The notes beneath the pieces were generated by a model. That model saw nothing but the letters and a program-made list of their open reading frames with translations. It was not told the origin of the DNA and searched no databases. Below are positions 1 through 9,672 of a stretch of 45,957 nt of DNA, piece after piece. Positions within the stretch are counted from its first letter, which is position 1; each line of letters begins with the position of its first letter. Source of the DNA: Paracoccaceae bacterium (GTDB lineage Bacteria > Pseudomonadota > Alphaproteobacteria > Rhodobacterales > Rhodobacteraceae); the NCBI GenBank assembly GCA_027489355.1, contig JAIXZY010000032.1, positions 1 through 45,957 of the forward strand, written 5' to 3'. Made by a program: the position numbers and the translations under genes.

Positions 1-497
1 ACATCAAGATCGTCGGCGAAGCGAACTCGGACGGCTGGAAGCCCGAGAACGCCCAGAAGAACATGGAACAGATCCTGACTGCCAACAACAACGCCGTTGA
101 CGCCGTTCTGTCGCAGAACGACGGCATGGCCGGTGGTGCTGCTGCGGCTCTCGCGGCTCAGGGCCTGAACATTCCGCTGGGTGGCCAGGACGGCGACCTT
201 GCCGCGATCAACCGCGTTGCGCGCGGCACTCAGACCGTTTCGGTCTGGAAAGACGCGCGTCAGCTGGGCAAGGCCGCGGGCGAGATCGCCTCGGCCCTGG
301 CCGACGGGGCGGCTCTCGACGCGGTTCCGGGCGCGACCAAGTTCTCGGGCGGCGAAAAGGGCGTTGAGATGAACGCCATCCTCCTGACCCCGACGCCGAT
401 CACCAAGGACACCCTGAACCTGGCGATCGAAGCGGGCCACATCACCAAGGAACAGGCTTGCGAGGGCGCTCTGCCCGACGTCGCTGCCTGCCAGTGA
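1..497 (+). CDS. xylF: D-xylose ABC transporter substrate-binding protein, 3' part
   Basis: The reading frame is open from the left edge (first full codon at position 3) and stops at 497, so only the last ~164 residues of a periplasmic sugar-binding protein are present. The visible part carries hallmarks of the ribose/xylose-binding family: a stretch on counting undiscovered sites (AVLSQNDGMAGGAAAAL), then GQDGDLAAINR and GTQTVSVWKD, the second lobe that contacts the sugar. It would deliver D-xylose to the XylH/XylG transporter. The downstream permease, ATPase, xylulokinase and xylose isomerase genes make xylose the likely ligand. An ATG at 63 lies inside the gene and is not its start. Confidence 0.9.
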   Translation, partial: IKIVGEANSDGWKPENAQKNMEQILTANNNAVDAVLSQNDGMAGGAAAALAAQGLNIPLGGQDGDLAAINRVARGTQTVSVWKDARQLGKAAGEIASALADGAALDAVPGATKFSGGEKGVEMNAILLTPTPITKDTLNLAIEAGHITKEQACEGALPDVAACQ

Positions 498-507
498 TCT
501 GACCATC

Positions 508-539
508 CGGCGCCGTCCTTCGGGGCGGCGCCGACTTTT
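508..539 (+). terminator. GC-rich hairpin with T-rich tail after xylF
   Basis: An 11-bp stem (508-518 with 523-533, one G-T wobble) closes a TTCG tetraloop and is followed by ACTTTTC. It lies between xylF and xylH. In binding-protein transport operons such a structure usually stabilises or terminates part of the message, giving more binding protein than permease. That role is inferred from position. Confidence 0.7.
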
Positions 540-635
540 CTCCTGGCTGGACCTTCGCGCCCCTAGGCGCCTGACTGCGCGCATCGACGCGCCCGTATCC
601 GGCACAGCCCCATCCCTCTCAGGCTGGACGAGGAC

Positions 636-2027
636 ATGACCGCAACACCCCAATCCCCGACGATCCACGCGCCGAACGAGGGCGGGTTCACCCGCTTTCT
701 CCGCGCAACCGAGATCGACCCCCGCCTGCTGGGCATGGTCGGCGCCCTGCTGCTGATCTGGCTCGCGTTCGAGGCCTATTCGACCTTCGTCCTTGGCCGG
801 CCCTCGTTGCTTCTGGGCGCATCTCAGGCGGAAGCGAACGGCTTCCTGACACCGCGCAACCTGTGGAACCTGTCCGTCCAGACCGCCTATATCGGCATCA
901 TGGCGACGGGGATGGTGCTGGTCATCATCACGCGCAACATCGACCTGTCCGTGGGTTCGATCATGGGCATGGTCGGCATGTACATGGGCCTTCTGCAGGT
1001 GGAATACCTGACGCCTGCACTGGGCCTCGGACATCCGTCGATCTGGATCATCACCGTTATCTTCGGCATCGCGATGGGCGCGCTGATCGGGGCTTTCCAG
1101 GGCGTGCTGATCGCCTTCCTGGGCATCCCGTCCTTCATCGTCACTCTGGGCGGCCTGCTGGTCTGGCGCGGCGCGGCCTTCCTGGTCGCGGGCGGCAAGA
1201 CGATTGCTCCGCTTGATGACACCTTCGCCCTGATCGGCGGCGGGTCGTTCGGCGCGCTTGGCAAGACCGGAAGCTGGATCTTCGCCATCATCGCCTGCGT
1301 CTTCGTCGTCTGGGCCTTCCTCAGCGGCCGCAAGGCGCGCAAGACCCACGGCTTCGCCCTGCGCCCGGTCTGGGCCGAGACCTTTGTGATCGGCCTTGTC
1401 TGCGCGGTGATCCTGGGGGCGACCACCATCGTCAACTCCTACATCTGGCCGACGGGCAACATCCAGAAATACTACCAGGCCCTGGGCCAGGAAATTCCCG
1501 CCTGTGCCGAGCGGGGCGGCGACATCTACAGTGACGTTTGCGCCAGCTTCGGTCACGGCTTCGCCTACCCCGTGCTGATCATGATCTTCGTCGCCATCGG
1601 CATGACGATCCTGATGACCCGCACCCGCTTTGGCCGCTATGTCTTCGCCATTGGCGGCAACCCCGAGGCTGCCAAGCTTTCCGGCATCAATACCCGGGCG
1701 ATGACGGTCAAGATCTTCGCGCTCATGGGGGCGCTGGCCGGGATCGCCGCCGTCATTGGCGCGGCCCGCCAGAACAGCGCCACCAATGCGATGGGCAACC
1801 TGGACGAGCTTTACGTCATCGCGGCAGCAGTCGTCGGCGGCACCTCGCTCGCTGGGGGCGTGGGCACGATCTACGGCGCGATCATCGGGGCGCTGATCCT
1901 GACCAGCCTTCAGACCGGCATGGTGCTGATCGGCTTCGGCGACGGGTCCTACCAGCGCATCGTGATCGGCATCGCACTGGTGTTGGCCGTCTGGCTCGAC
2001 ATCGTTTACCGCAAACGCATCAAGTAA
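636..2027 (+). CDS. xylH: Xylose ABC transporter permease
   Basis: A 463-residue inner-membrane permease of the branched ribose/xylose (BPD_transp_2) family. Many hydrophobic segments are visible, with the family signature around ITRNIDLSVGSIMGMVGM (roughly residues 100-120) and AAAVVGGTSLAGGVGTIYGA near the C terminus. It is longer than many ribose permeases, with a polar insert in the middle (about residues 228-305) containing two cysteines. The start ATG follows a GAGGA ribosome-binding site. It sits between xylF and xylG, and its product should form the transmembrane channel with XylG as motor. Confidence 0.93.
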   Translation: MTATPQSPTIHAPNEGGFTRFLRATEIDPRLLGMVGALLLIWLAFEAYSTFVLGRPSLLLGASQAEANGFLTPRNLWNLSVQTAYIGIMATGMVLVIITRNIDLSVGSIMGMVGMYMGLLQVEYLTPALGLGHPSIWIITVIFGIAMGALIGAFQGVLIAFLGIPSFIVTLGGLLVWRGAAFLVAGGKTIAPLDDTFALIGGGSFGALGKTGSWIFAIIACVFVVWAFLSGRKARKTHGFALRPVWAETFVIGLVCAVILGATTIVNSYIWPTGNIQKYYQALGQEIPACAERGGDIYSDVCASFGHGFAYPVLIMIFVAIGMTILMTRTRFGRYVFAIGGNPEAAKLSGINTRAMTVKIFALMGALAGIAAVIGAARQNSATNAMGNLDELYVIAAAVVGGTSLAGGVGTIYGAIIGALILTSLQTGMVLIGFGDGSYQRIVIGIALVLAVWLDIVYRKRIK

Positions 2028-2039
2028 GGGGCTGACATC

Positions 2040-2804
2040 ATGGTAGACAGAACCGGAACCCCGCTTGTCGAACTGCGCGACATCTCGATTTCCTTCGGGG
2101 GGATCAAGGCCGTGGACCATGTCACGGTCGACCTTTACCCGGGCGAGGTCGTGGGCCTTCTGGGCCACAACGGCGCGGGCAAGTCGACGCTGATCAAGTG
2201 CCTGTCGGGGGCCTACAAGAAGGACAGTGGGCAGATCCTGATCAACGGGCAGGAGGTCGAGATCAACGATCCCCGCGATGCCCGCGCCCAGAACATCGAG
2301 ACGATCTACCAGACGCTTGCGCTGGCGGACAACCTGGATGCGGCGTCGAACCTGTTCCTGGGGCGCGAGCTGGTGAACAGCTTCGGCTTCGTGGACGAGT
2401 CGAAAATGGAGGCCGAGACGCGGAAGATCATGGGTCGGCTCAACCCCAACTTCCGCAAGTTCAACGTGCCGGTGAACATGCTCTCGGGCGGCCAGCGCCA
2501 GTCGGTCGCCATCGCCCGGGCGGTCTACTTCAACGCCAAGATCCTGATCATGGACGAACCGACCGCTGCGCTTGGCCCGCACGAAACCCAGATGGTGGCC
2601 GAGCTGATCCAGGAGCTGAAGGCTCAAGGGTTGGGTATCTTCCTGATCGAGCATGACATCCACAACGTCATGAAGCTTTGCGACCGGGCATCCGTGATGA
2701 AGAACGGCCAGCTGGTCGGCACGGTGAATGTGAACGAGGTCACCGACGACGACATCCTGGGCATGATCATCCTGGGCAAGAAACCCCAGCACCTGGCCGC
2801 GTGA
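2040..2804 (+). CDS. xylG: Sugar ABC transporter ATP-binding protein, single-domain type
   Basis: A 254-residue ATPase with Walker [10 protein letters not shown] (residues 42-50), signature LSGGQ (148-152), Walker B ILIMDEP (168-174) and switch histidine H205. The enterobacterial XylG/RbsA type has two fused nucleotide-binding domains (~500 residues). This protein has one, so it presumably works as a homodimer, like the FrcA-type ATPases of alphaproteobacterial sugar transporters. The gene begins 12 bases after xylH, and its stop overlaps the xylB start (TGATG), indicating translational coupling. Confidence 0.93.
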   Translation: MVDRTGTPLVELRDISISFGGIKAVDHVTVDLYPGEVVGLLGHNGAGKSTLIKCLSGAYKKDSGQILINGQEVEINDPRDARAQNIETIYQTLALADNLDAASNLFLGRELVNSFGFVDESKMEAETRKIMGRLNPNFRKFNVPVNMLSGGQRQSVAIARAVYFNAKILIMDEPTAALGPHETQMVAELIQELKAQGLGIFLIEHDIHNVMKLCDRASVMKNGQLVGTVNVNEVTDDDILGMIILGKKPQHLAA

Positions 2805-4243
2805 TGTATATCGGGCTTGATCTCGGGACCTCGGGTCTGAAGGGGATTCTCATCGGCGAGGACCAGTCGGTCCTGGCCGAAGCCACGGCGCCCCTGACGG
2901 TGCAGCGCCCGCATGAGGGGTGGAGCGAGCAGGCCCCCTCGGACTGGATTTCGGCGGCCGAGACGGTGTTCGACCGTCTCGCCGCGCAGAAATCCCTGGC
3001 CAAGGTCCGCGGGATCGGGCTGTCGGGCCACATGCATGGCGCGACGCTCCTGGATGCGCGGGACGAGGTGCTGCGCCCCTGCATCCTGTGGAACGACACC
3101 CGCAGTCATGAGGAAGCCGCCGAGCTGGACGGCGACCCGATGTTCCGGCGGCTGACCGGGAACATCGTGTTTCCGGGCTTTACCGCGCCCAAGGTGGTCT
3201 GGGTCGCAAAGCACGAACCGGCGATCCGGGATCGGCTGGCGAAGGTGCTGCTGCCGAAGGATTATCTCCGGCTCTGGCTGACGGGCGAGCATGTGGGCGA
3301 GATGTCCGATGCGGCGGGGACGTCCTGGCTGGATACGGGCAAGCGCGACTGGTCGGACGACCTGTTGCAGGCGACCGGGCTGGACCGCAGCCATATGCCG
3401 AAGCTGGTCGAGGGGTCTGAAGTCTCCGGCTACCTCCGCGAGGCGCTGTCGGCGCGCTGGGGCCTGCCGAAGGGCGTGGTCGTGGCCGGGGGTGGCGGGG
3501 ACAATGCGGCCTCGGGCGTGGGTGTTGGTGTTGTCCGCGCCGGGGAGGCGTTCGTCTCGTTGGGCACCAGCGGAGTGCTGTTTGCCGCGAACGACGGCTA
3601 CCAGCCCGATCCCGCGACGGCGGTGCATACTTTCTGCCACGCGCTGCCGGACACCTGGCACCAGATGGGCGTGATCCTGGCCGCCACGGATGCGCTGAAC
3701 TGGTATGCGAACCTGATCGGCACCGACGCGGCGCGGCTGACCGGGGAGCTTGGGGACCTCCAGGCGCCCGGGAAGACGCTGTTCCTGCCCTATCTCGGCG
3801 GGGAACGGACGCCGCTGAACTCCGCCACCGTGCGCGGGGCCTTCACCGGGCTGGAACACGCCACCGACCGCAAGGCCGCCACCCGCGCGGTGCTGGAAGG
3901 CGTGACCTATGCCATCCGCGACAGCCGCGATGCGCTGGCCGCGACCGGCACGCGGCTGGAGAACCTGCTGGCCGTGGGCGGAGGCTCCAAATCCGACTAC
4001 TGGCTGAAGCTGATCGCCACGGCGCTCGACTGCCCGGTGCAGCTTCCCGTCGCGGGCGACTTCGGCGGGGCGTTCGGGGCCGCGCGCCTTGGCCTCATGG
4101 CCGCGACCGGCGCGGGGGCCGAGGTTGCGACCCTGCCGCAGATCGCCCGCACCATCGACCCCGATCCTTCCCTCAAGGATTCCTTTGACGCAGGACACGC
4201 AAGGTTCCGCGCCGCCCAATCTGCCATCAAGGACCTGACATGA
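2804..4243 (+). CDS. xylB: Xylulokinase
   Basis: FGGY-family kinase of 479 residues that phosphorylates D-xylulose to xylulose 5-phosphate for the pentose phosphate pathway. Visible features are the N-terminal phosphate-binding motif [11 protein letters not shown], the sugar-contact segment [13 protein letters not shown] (around residues 72-84), the hinge sequence [12 protein letters not shown], and the C-terminal ADP-binding motif [11 protein letters not shown]. The frame is open further upstream inside xylG, but the ATG at 2804 overlaps the xylG stop codon and gives the expected family N terminus. Its stop overlaps the xylA start by four bases (ATGA). Confidence 0.95.
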   Translation: MYIGLDLGTSGLKGILIGEDQSVLAEATAPLTVQRPHEGWSEQAPSDWISAAETVFDRLAAQKSLAKVRGIGLSGHMHGATLLDARDEVLRPCILWNDTRSHEEAAELDGDPMFRRLTGNIVFPGFTAPKVVWVAKHEPAIRDRLAKVLLPKDYLRLWLTGEHVGEMSDAAGTSWLDTGKRDWSDDLLQATGLDRSHMPKLVEGSEVSGYLREALSARWGLPKGVVVAGGGGDNAASGVGVGVVRAGEAFVSLGTSGVLFAANDGYQPDPATAVHTFCHALPDTWHQMGVILAATDALNWYANLIGTDAARLTGELGDLQAPGKTLFLPYLGGERTPLNSATVRGAFTGLEHATDRKAATRAVLEGVTYAIRDSRDALAATGTRLENLLAVGGGSKSDYWLKLIATALDCPVQLPVAGDFGGAFGAARLGLMAATGAGAEVATLPQIARTIDPDPSLKDSFDAGHARFRAAQSAIKDLT

Positions 4244-5541
4244 CCGACTTCTTCAAAGGCATCCCCGCCATCAAGTACGAGGGCCCGTCCTCTACCAACG
4301 AATTCGCCTTCCGCCACTACAACCCCGACGAAGTGGTCATGGGCAAGCGGTTGGAGGACCACCTGCGCTTTGCCGTCGCCTACTGGCACAGCTTCGCCTG
4401 GCCGGGCGGCGACCCGTTCGGCGGGCAGACGCTGCAGCGGCCGTGGTTCGGCGATACGATGGCGCTGGCGAAGCTCAAGGCCGACGTGGCCTTCGAGATG
4501 TTCGATATCCTGGGCGTGCCCTTCTACTGCTTCCACGACGCGGACATGCGGCCCGAGGGCGCGACCTTTGCCGAAAGCCTGAAGAACCTGAACGAAGTCG
4601 CGGATTACATCGGCGAGAAGCAGGGAAAGCACAAGGCCAAGCTCCTCTGGGGCACGGCGAACATGTTCAGCCACCGCCGCTGGATGTCGGGCGCGGCGAC
4701 GAACCCCGATCCGGAGGTCTACGCCTATGCCGCCGCGACGGTGAAGGCGAACATGGACGTGACGCATCGGCTGGGCGGGGCGAACTACGTCCTCTGGGGC
4801 GGGCGTGAGGGCTATGAGACGCTTCTGAACACCGACCTCAAGGCCGAGCGCGACCATGCGGGCCGCTTCCTGCAGCAGGTGGTGGAATACAAGCACAAGA
4901 TCGGCTTCAAGGGCACGATCCTGATCGAGCCGAAGCCGCAGGAGCCGTCGAAGCACCAGTACGACTACGACGTCGCGACGGTCTATGGCTTCCTCAAGGA
5001 CTTCGGTCTGGAAAAGGAAGTGAAGACCAACATCGAACAGGGCCACGCGATCCTGGCGGGCCATTCCTTCGAGCATGAGATCGGCCTTGCCGCCGCCCTG
5101 GGGATCTTCGGGTCGATCGACATGAACCGGAACGACTACCAGTCCGGCTGGGACACCGACCAGTTCCCGAACAACCACGCCGAAAAGGCGCTGGCCTTCT
5201 ACGAGATCCTGAAGGCGGGCGGCTACACCACCGGCGGAACCAACTTCGACGCCAAGATCCGCCGCCAGTCGCTGGACCCGGAGGACCTGATCCTGGCCCA
5301 TGTCGGCGGGATGGACACCTGCGCCCGCGCGCTGAAATCTGCGGCGGCGCTTCTGGAAAGCGGCGAGATGGAGGCCGCGAAGGCCGAGCGCTATGCCGGC
5401 TGGAAGGACCCCAAGGCCCAGGCGATGCTGAAAGGTTCGTTGGAGGATGCCGCGGCGCGGGTCATCGCCGAGAAGATCGAGCCGGAACCGCGGTCCGGGC
5501 GGCAAGAGCGGCTGGAGAACCTCTGGAACCGCTACGTGTAA
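4240..5541 (+). CDS. xylA: Xylose isomerase
   Basis: A 433-residue class II xylose isomerase, converting D-xylose to D-xylulose with divalent metals. Catalytic HDAD (H99, D102), the motif [15 protein letters not shown], the metal-binding stretch [17 protein letters not shown] and the late NFDAKIRR motif are all present, and the length is normal for the family. It is the last gene of the operon and starts inside the xylB stop. A large inverted repeat follows it. Confidence 0.97.
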   Translation: MTDFFKGIPAIKYEGPSSTNEFAFRHYNPDEVVMGKRLEDHLRFAVAYWHSFAWPGGDPFGGQTLQRPWFGDTMALAKLKADVAFEMFDILGVPFYCFHDADMRPEGATFAESLKNLNEVADYIGEKQGKHKAKLLWGTANMFSHRRWMSGAATNPDPEVYAYAAATVKANMDVTHRLGGANYVLWGGREGYETLLNTDLKAERDHAGRFLQQVVEYKHKIGFKGTILIEPKPQEPSKHQYDYDVATVYGFLKDFGLEKEVKTNIEQGHAILAGHSFEHEIGLAAALGIFGSIDMNRNDYQSGWDTDQFPNNHAEKALAFYEILKAGGYTTGGTNFDAKIRRQSLDPEDLILAHVGGMDTCARALKSAAALLESGEMEAAKAERYAGWKDPKAQAMLKGSLEDAAARVIAEKIEPEPRSGRQERLENLWNRYV

Positions 5542-5550
5542 GGGCGGCTC

Positions 5551-5607
5551 CTCGTGCGCCTTCGGCTTCTCGTCGCTGCAGCGAGGGGCGCCGAAGGCGA
5601 CGACGAG
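5551..5607. terminator. Bidirectional terminator-like inverted repeat between xylA and the SDR gene
   Basis: CGCCTTCGGC (5557-5566) and GCCGAAGGCG (5590-5599) are perfect inverted repeats. They enclose a second perfect 12-base palindrome, TCGCTGCAGCGA (5573-5584). The element sits in the 70-base gap between convergent genes, where it could end both transcripts. No long T-tract is present, so a repeat element is also possible. Confidence 0.6.
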
Positions 5608-5611
5608 CGGC

Positions 5612-6454
5612 TCAATCGCCCCCCGCCAGCAGGGCCGCCAACCCTTGCGGGTAGTCGGGGTAGAGAAGCTTCACCCCGAGTTCATCCTTGATCCGGTCGT
5701 TCCGAACCTTCTTCGATTCACTGTAGAACCCCAGCGCCATCGGGGTCATCGTCGGCGCGACCTCCTCGAAGGGCACGGCGGGCGGTTCGGGCATCCCGAG
5801 CAGTTGCGCGGCGTAGCCGATCACCTCTTGCGGCGGGCAGGGATTGTCGTCGCAGACGTTGTAGGCGGCTCCAGGGTTCGGGTGGCGGATCGAGGCTTCC
5901 AGCACCTGCGCGATGTCGTCCACGTGGATGCGGCTGAAGACCTGTCCCGGCTTGATGATCCGCCGGGCGGTGCCGTCGCGGACCTTCTCGAACGGACCGC
6001 GGCCGGGGCCGTAGATGCCGGCGAGGCGGAAGATGTGGACGGGCAGGCCCGTCGCGCGCCACTGGCCCTCGGCCAGCACGCGCTGGCGGCCGCGGTCGGA
6101 TTGCGGGGTCAGGGGCGTCGTCTCGTCCACCCAGCCGCCGTCATGATCGCCATAGACGCCGGTGGTCGACAGGTAGCCGACCCAGACCGCCTTCGACCGT
6201 GCAATACGTGGCTCGGCGCGCAGGAAGGGATCGCCCTGCGCATCGGGGGCGGCGGAACACAGGATATGCGTCGCCTCGGCCAGCGCCAGACCCAGGTCGA
6301 CGGGCCAGAGTAAAGGTTCCACCCCCTCGGCGCGGAACTGGTCGGCCTTGGCGGGGTTGCGGGTGGTGCCGATGATGCGCCAGCCCTGGGGAACCAGGCG
6401 GCGGGCGAGGGCACGGGCGGAATAGCCGTGGCCAAGGGAGAGGAGCGTAGACAT
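5612..6454 (-). CDS. SDR/epimerase-family NAD(P)-dependent oxidoreductase
   Basis: A 280-residue protein with an N-terminal Rossmann fold. It has a glycine-rich nucleotide loop GHGYSARALA (about residues 7-16) and a TTRNP segment for the cofactor ribose, then the extended-SDR element YLSTTGVYGD holding the Ser/Tyr pair, and LAGIYGPGRGPFE, typical of epimerase-like members. It resembles the YeeZ-type putative reductases, whose substrate is not known. The ATG at 6454 was chosen because the fold starts there. The upstream extension in this frame is low-complexity sequence without homology signs. Confidence 0.8.
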   Translation of the reverse strand: MSTLLSLGHGYSARALARRLVPQGWRIIGTTRNPAKADQFRAEGVEPLLWPVDLGLALAEATHILCSAAPDAQGDPFLRAEPRIARSKAVWVGYLSTTGVYGDHDGGWVDETTPLTPQSDRGRQRVLAEGQWRATGLPVHIFRLAGIYGPGRGPFEKVRDGTARRIIKPGQVFSRIHVDDIAQVLEASIRHPNPGAAYNVCDDNPCPPQEVIGYAAQLLGMPEPPAVPFEEVAPTMTPMALGFYSESKKVRNDRIKDELGVKLLYPDYPQGLAALLAGGD

Positions 6455-6541
6455 GGGGCGACTATCGGGGCGGGGGCCGGGGGGCGCAAGGGCTTGCGGC
6501 AGGGGGCGGTGCATTCCATGCTGGGTTGTGGGAGGTGCGAC

Positions 6542-7177
6542 ATGGACCAGGGTCTGAAAGGCGCGCTTGGGCTGACCGGGCCGGAGGCTTGCCTCGCCTA
6601 TTACCGCGACTGGGCGGCCAGCTACGACCAGGGCTTCGCCACCGAGATGCAGTATCTGTTGCCGGCCCACGTCGCCGCCGCCTTCCTCGGCTCACGCGGG
6701 CAGGGGCCGGTGCTGGATGTGGGCGCAGGGACGAGTTTGCTGGCCGAAAGCTTGCGGCAGATGGGGTTCGAGGACGCCATCGACGCGGTGGACTTCTCGA
6801 CCCCCATGCTGGAACGCGCGGCCGAGAAGCGGGTTTATGCGGGGCTTCACCAGGCCGACATCACCAAGCCGCTGACGTTGCCCCGGCGCTATGGTGGCAT
6901 CGTCAGCTCTGGCACCTTCACCGCGGGGCATGTGGGGCCCGAGGCGTTGCCGCATCTCCTCGCCGTAGCCCGCCCGCAGGCGCAGTTCGCGCTTTCGATC
7001 AACCGACGGGTCTGGACCAGCGCGGGCTTCGACCGGGCGCTGGAGGCTTTGGCGTCCGAGGCGAGGATCACCGACCTCCACCAGATCGAGGTGCAGGTCT
7101 ATGGCGAGGCCGCCCAGCGGATCGATGCGGATCATGCCAGCGACCGGGCCCTGATCGCCCTCTTCCGCGCGGCCTGA
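6542..7177 (+). CDS. Class I SAM-dependent methyltransferase
   Basis: A 211-residue protein with motif I VLDVGAGTSLLAE (about residues 57-69) and downstream acidic and hydrophobic motifs (IDAVDFSTPMLERA, then YGGIVSSGTF) of a class I methyltransferase. The N terminus YYRDWAASYDQGFATE is typical of the Methyltransf_11/25 small-molecule group. The substrate cannot be inferred. The start at 6542 is preceded by GGGAGG at good spacing; an earlier ATG at 6518 has no such site. It is divergent from the SDR gene. Confidence 0.82.
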   Translation: MDQGLKGALGLTGPEACLAYYRDWAASYDQGFATEMQYLLPAHVAAAFLGSRGQGPVLDVGAGTSLLAESLRQMGFEDAIDAVDFSTPMLERAAEKRVYAGLHQADITKPLTLPRRYGGIVSSGTFTAGHVGPEALPHLLAVARPQAQFALSINRRVWTSAGFDRALEALASEARITDLHQIEVQVYGEAAQRIDADHASDRALIALFRAA

Positions 7178-7251
7178 GCCGTTACAATCGCTTCACTTGC
7201 AGAAGGTCCCCGCTTCCGGCTTAAATGCCGGATCAATTTGCAGGACCCGCA

Positions 7252-8724
7252 ATGGACGACGCCCACACCATCCTTTCCCCCGAAGCCCCGGCGCATGAAA
7301 GCTTCACCAGCGCCGCCGATGCCGTGGACCGGCTGGGGGCGCTGTATTCCCAGGCCACGCAGTTCCTGTCCGACCAGTTCCTGCGCACCGTGTCGAAGGG
7401 TCACCCGGGCCGCCGCATCCGGGCCTACTACCCGGAAATCCGCATTACGATCAACAGCTTCGACAAGATCGACACCCGTCTGGCCTTCGGCCATGTCTCC
7501 AGCCCCGGCACCTATGCCACCACGGTCACCCGCCCCGACCTTTTCCGCAACTACCTGATCCAGCAAATCGAACTTCTGATCCGCAATCATGGGGTTTCGG
7601 TCGACGTGGGCCTCAGCGACACGCCGATGCCCGTTCACTTTGCCGTCGCAGGCAGCACGGTCGCCATTCCGCAGGAAGGGGTGATGGACTTCTCGCTTCG
7701 CGACGTGTTCGACGTGCCGGACCTGGTGACCACCAATGACGACATCGTCAACGGTGTGATGACCCGCTACGACGACGGATCGGCCCCGCTGGCCCCCTTC
7801 ACCGCGCAGAGGGTGGACTATTCGCTGGCCCGCCTGTCGCACTACACGGCCACGGACCCGACGCATTTCCAGAACCACGTTCTCTTCACCAACTACCAGT
7901 TCTACGTCGACGAGTTCGAGGCCTATGCCCGCGCCGCGCTGGGTGACCGCGCCAGCGGCTACACGGCCTTCGTCGCGACCGGCAACCAGGTGATCGAGAC
8001 GCCGGACGGCGTGATCCACCCCACGGCCAAGATGCCGCAGATGCCGACCTATCACCTGAAGCGCGCCGACGGGAACGGGATCACGCTGGTGAACATCGGC
8101 GTGGGGCCGTCGAACGCCAAGACCGCGACCGACCACATCGCGGTCCTGCGCCCGCATGCCTGGCTGATGGTCGGCCATTGCGCGGGCCTGCGGAACAGCC
8201 AGAGCCTGGGCGACTTCGTCCTGGCCCACGCCTACCTGCGCGAGGATCATGTGCTGGACGACGACCTGCCGGTCTGGGTCCCGATCCCCGCGCTGGCCGA
8301 GATCCAGATCGCGCTGGAAAAAGCCGTGGCCGAAGTTACCCAGCTGGAAGGCTATGAGCTGAAGCGCATCATGCGCACCGGCACCGTCGCCACCATCGAC
8401 AACCGCAACTGGGAGCTGCGCGATCAGTCGGGTCCCGTCCGTCGCCTGTCGCAATCCCGCGCCGTGGCGCTGGACATGGAATCCGCCACCATCGCCGCCA
8501 ACGGCTTCCGCTTCCGGGTTCCCTACGGGACACTCCTCTGCGTCAGCGACAAGCCCCTGCACGGAGAGCTCAAGCTCCCCGGCATGGCATCGGACTTCTA
8601 CAAGACGCAGGTCAGCCGCCATCTGCAGATCGGCATCCGCGCGATGGAGCGGCTGCGCGACACACCCATCGAGCGGCTGCACAGCCGGAAACTGCGTTCG
8701 TTCGAGGAAACCGCGTTCCTTTAG
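7252..8724 (+). CDS. amn: AMP nucleosidase
   Basis: Hydrolyses AMP to adenine and ribose 5-phosphate, thereby adjusting adenylate pools. The 490-residue protein has an N-terminal AMP-nucleosidase regulatory domain and a C-terminal phosphorylase-like catalytic domain with IGVGPSNAKTATDHIA, LMVGHCAGLRNSQ and LDMESATIAANGFRF. A start at 7252 has AGGA just upstream. An in-frame ATG at 7225 would add nine residues but lacks a ribosome-binding site. The gene stands alone, followed by a hairpin. Confidence 0.93.
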   Translation: MDDAHTILSPEAPAHESFTSAADAVDRLGALYSQATQFLSDQFLRTVSKGHPGRRIRAYYPEIRITINSFDKIDTRLAFGHVSSPGTYATTVTRPDLFRNYLIQQIELLIRNHGVSVDVGLSDTPMPVHFAVAGSTVAIPQEGVMDFSLRDVFDVPDLVTTNDDIVNGVMTRYDDGSAPLAPFTAQRVDYSLARLSHYTATDPTHFQNHVLFTNYQFYVDEFEAYARAALGDRASGYTAFVATGNQVIETPDGVIHPTAKMPQMPTYHLKRADGNGITLVNIGVGPSNAKTATDHIAVLRPHAWLMVGHCAGLRNSQSLGDFVLAHAYLREDHVLDDDLPVWVPIPALAEIQIALEKAVAEVTQLEGYELKRIMRTGTVATIDNRNWELRDQSGPVRRLSQSRAVALDMESATIAANGFRFRVPYGTLLCVSDKPLHGELKLPGMASDFYKTQVSRHLQIGIRAMERLRDTPIERLHSRKLRSFEETAFL

Positions 8725-8819
8725 GGCAAAAAGGGCTGCAAAAGTGGCGGGAACTTCGTTCAGGGGTTGATTTTGACCCCCAAACCGTGTGTCTGGGCCG
8801 GGACCCCGGAATGGGGGGA

Positions 8820-8838
8820 CGCCCGCCATTTGCGGGCG
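8820..8838 (+). terminator. Short hairpin between amn and hup
   Basis: CGCCCGC (8820-8826) pairs with GCGGGCG (8832-8838) across a five-base loop, ~95 bases after amn and ~46 before hup. There is no T-tract, so it could be a terminator, part of the hup 5' leader, or a repeat. Confidence 0.4.
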
Positions 8839-8884
8839 GTTGCGTGCATAAGACACGAAACGAATAACAACGAAGGATGATCCA

Positions 8885-9172
8885 ATGTCCAAACCGATGA
8901 CCAAGACCCAGCTGGTGGCTGCCGTTGCCGAAGCGATGGGCGGTGACAAGAAGACCGCGAACGCGGCTCTGGATGCGATCGCCGCGGTCGTCTCGCGCGA
9001 AGTCGCCGCTGGCGGCACCGTGACCATCCCCGGCCTCGGCAAGGTGGCCTGCAAGGCCCGCCCCGAGCGTCAGGTCCGCAACCCCGCCACGGGCGAGACC
9101 ATGACCAAGCCGGCCGACAAGCAGGTGAAGTTCGCCATCGCCAAGGCGCTGAAGGACGTGGTCAACGGCTAA
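8885..9172 (+). CDS. hup: HU-family DNA-binding protein
   Basis: A 95-residue nucleoid protein with the standard HU/IHF layout: a helical N-terminal half (MTKTQLVAAVAEAMGGDKKTA), then the beta-saddle and DNA arm with the proline-bearing motif RNPATGE around residues 65-71, and a terminal helix KFAIAKALKDVV. It binds and bends DNA without strong sequence preference. AAGGATG precedes the start. It is a single-gene unit with its own terminator. Confidence 0.94.
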   Translation: MSKPMTKTQLVAAVAEAMGGDKKTANAALDAIAAVVSREVAAGGTVTIPGLGKVACKARPERQVRNPATGETMTKPADKQVKFAIAKALKDVVNG

Positions 9173-9200
9173 GGCTTTCCGCCCGTCGTGTTGTGTGAGA

Positions 9201-9224
9201 GGGTCGCCAGGGGCGGCCCTTTTT
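9201..9224 (+). terminator. Rho-independent terminator of hup
   Basis: An 8-bp stem (9201-9208 with 9212-9219, one G-T wobble), a three-base loop and a T5 run at 9220-9224, 28 bases past the hup stop. Confidence 0.88.
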
Positions 9225-9240
9225 CCTTGGAGAGGCGCAT

Positions 9241-9600
9241 ATGGCCAAGGTTACCGGCATCGGCGGCATCTTCTTCCGCACCCGCGACCCCGAGGCGCTG
9301 AATGACTGGTATCGCATGCATCTCGGGATTACCCAGCCCGATGTCGCGGTCTGGATGCAAGAAGCCGGGCCGACGGTCTTTTCGCCCTTCAGCGCCGACA
9401 CCGACTATTTCCCCGCCGACCGGCAGTGGATGCTGAACCTGCGGGTGGACGACCTCCCCGGTCTGATCGGCCAGCTTCGCGCAGCCGGGATCGCGGTGGA
9501 AACCAGGGCCGACTGGGACGGAGACGGCAGCTACGGCACTTTTGCGCGCATCCATGACCCCGAGGGCACGCCGATCGAGCTTTGGCAGCCTCCGGGATAG
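9241..9600 (+). CDS. VOC-superfamily (glyoxalase/bleomycin-resistance fold) protein
   Basis: A 119-residue protein with a single vicinal-oxygen-chelate module. The N-terminal betaalpha-betabeta unit (GIGGIFFRTRDPEALNDWYRM) is followed by a second unit ending in the characteristic IHDPEGTPIELWQ, with a likely metal-ligand glutamate. Such proteins isomerise, open or bind small molecules, and the substrate is unknown here. A GGAGAGG ribosome-binding site precedes the ATG. Confidence 0.82.
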   Translation: MAKVTGIGGIFFRTRDPEALNDWYRMHLGITQPDVAVWMQEAGPTVFSPFSADTDYFPADRQWMLNLRVDDLPGLIGQLRAAGIAVETRADWDGDGSYGTFARIHDPEGTPIELWQPPG

Positions 9601-9672
9601 AGGCGCCGCCGATCCGCCCGCTTCGGGGGGTAGCCGCTTGACCTTCTGCGCCCCGCCGGGCACCAAACCGCG

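Noticed and set aside
7132-9054. Long minus-strand frame of about 640 codons
   Set aside because: It lies opposite amn and hup, which have unmistakable family motifs; its own product has none.
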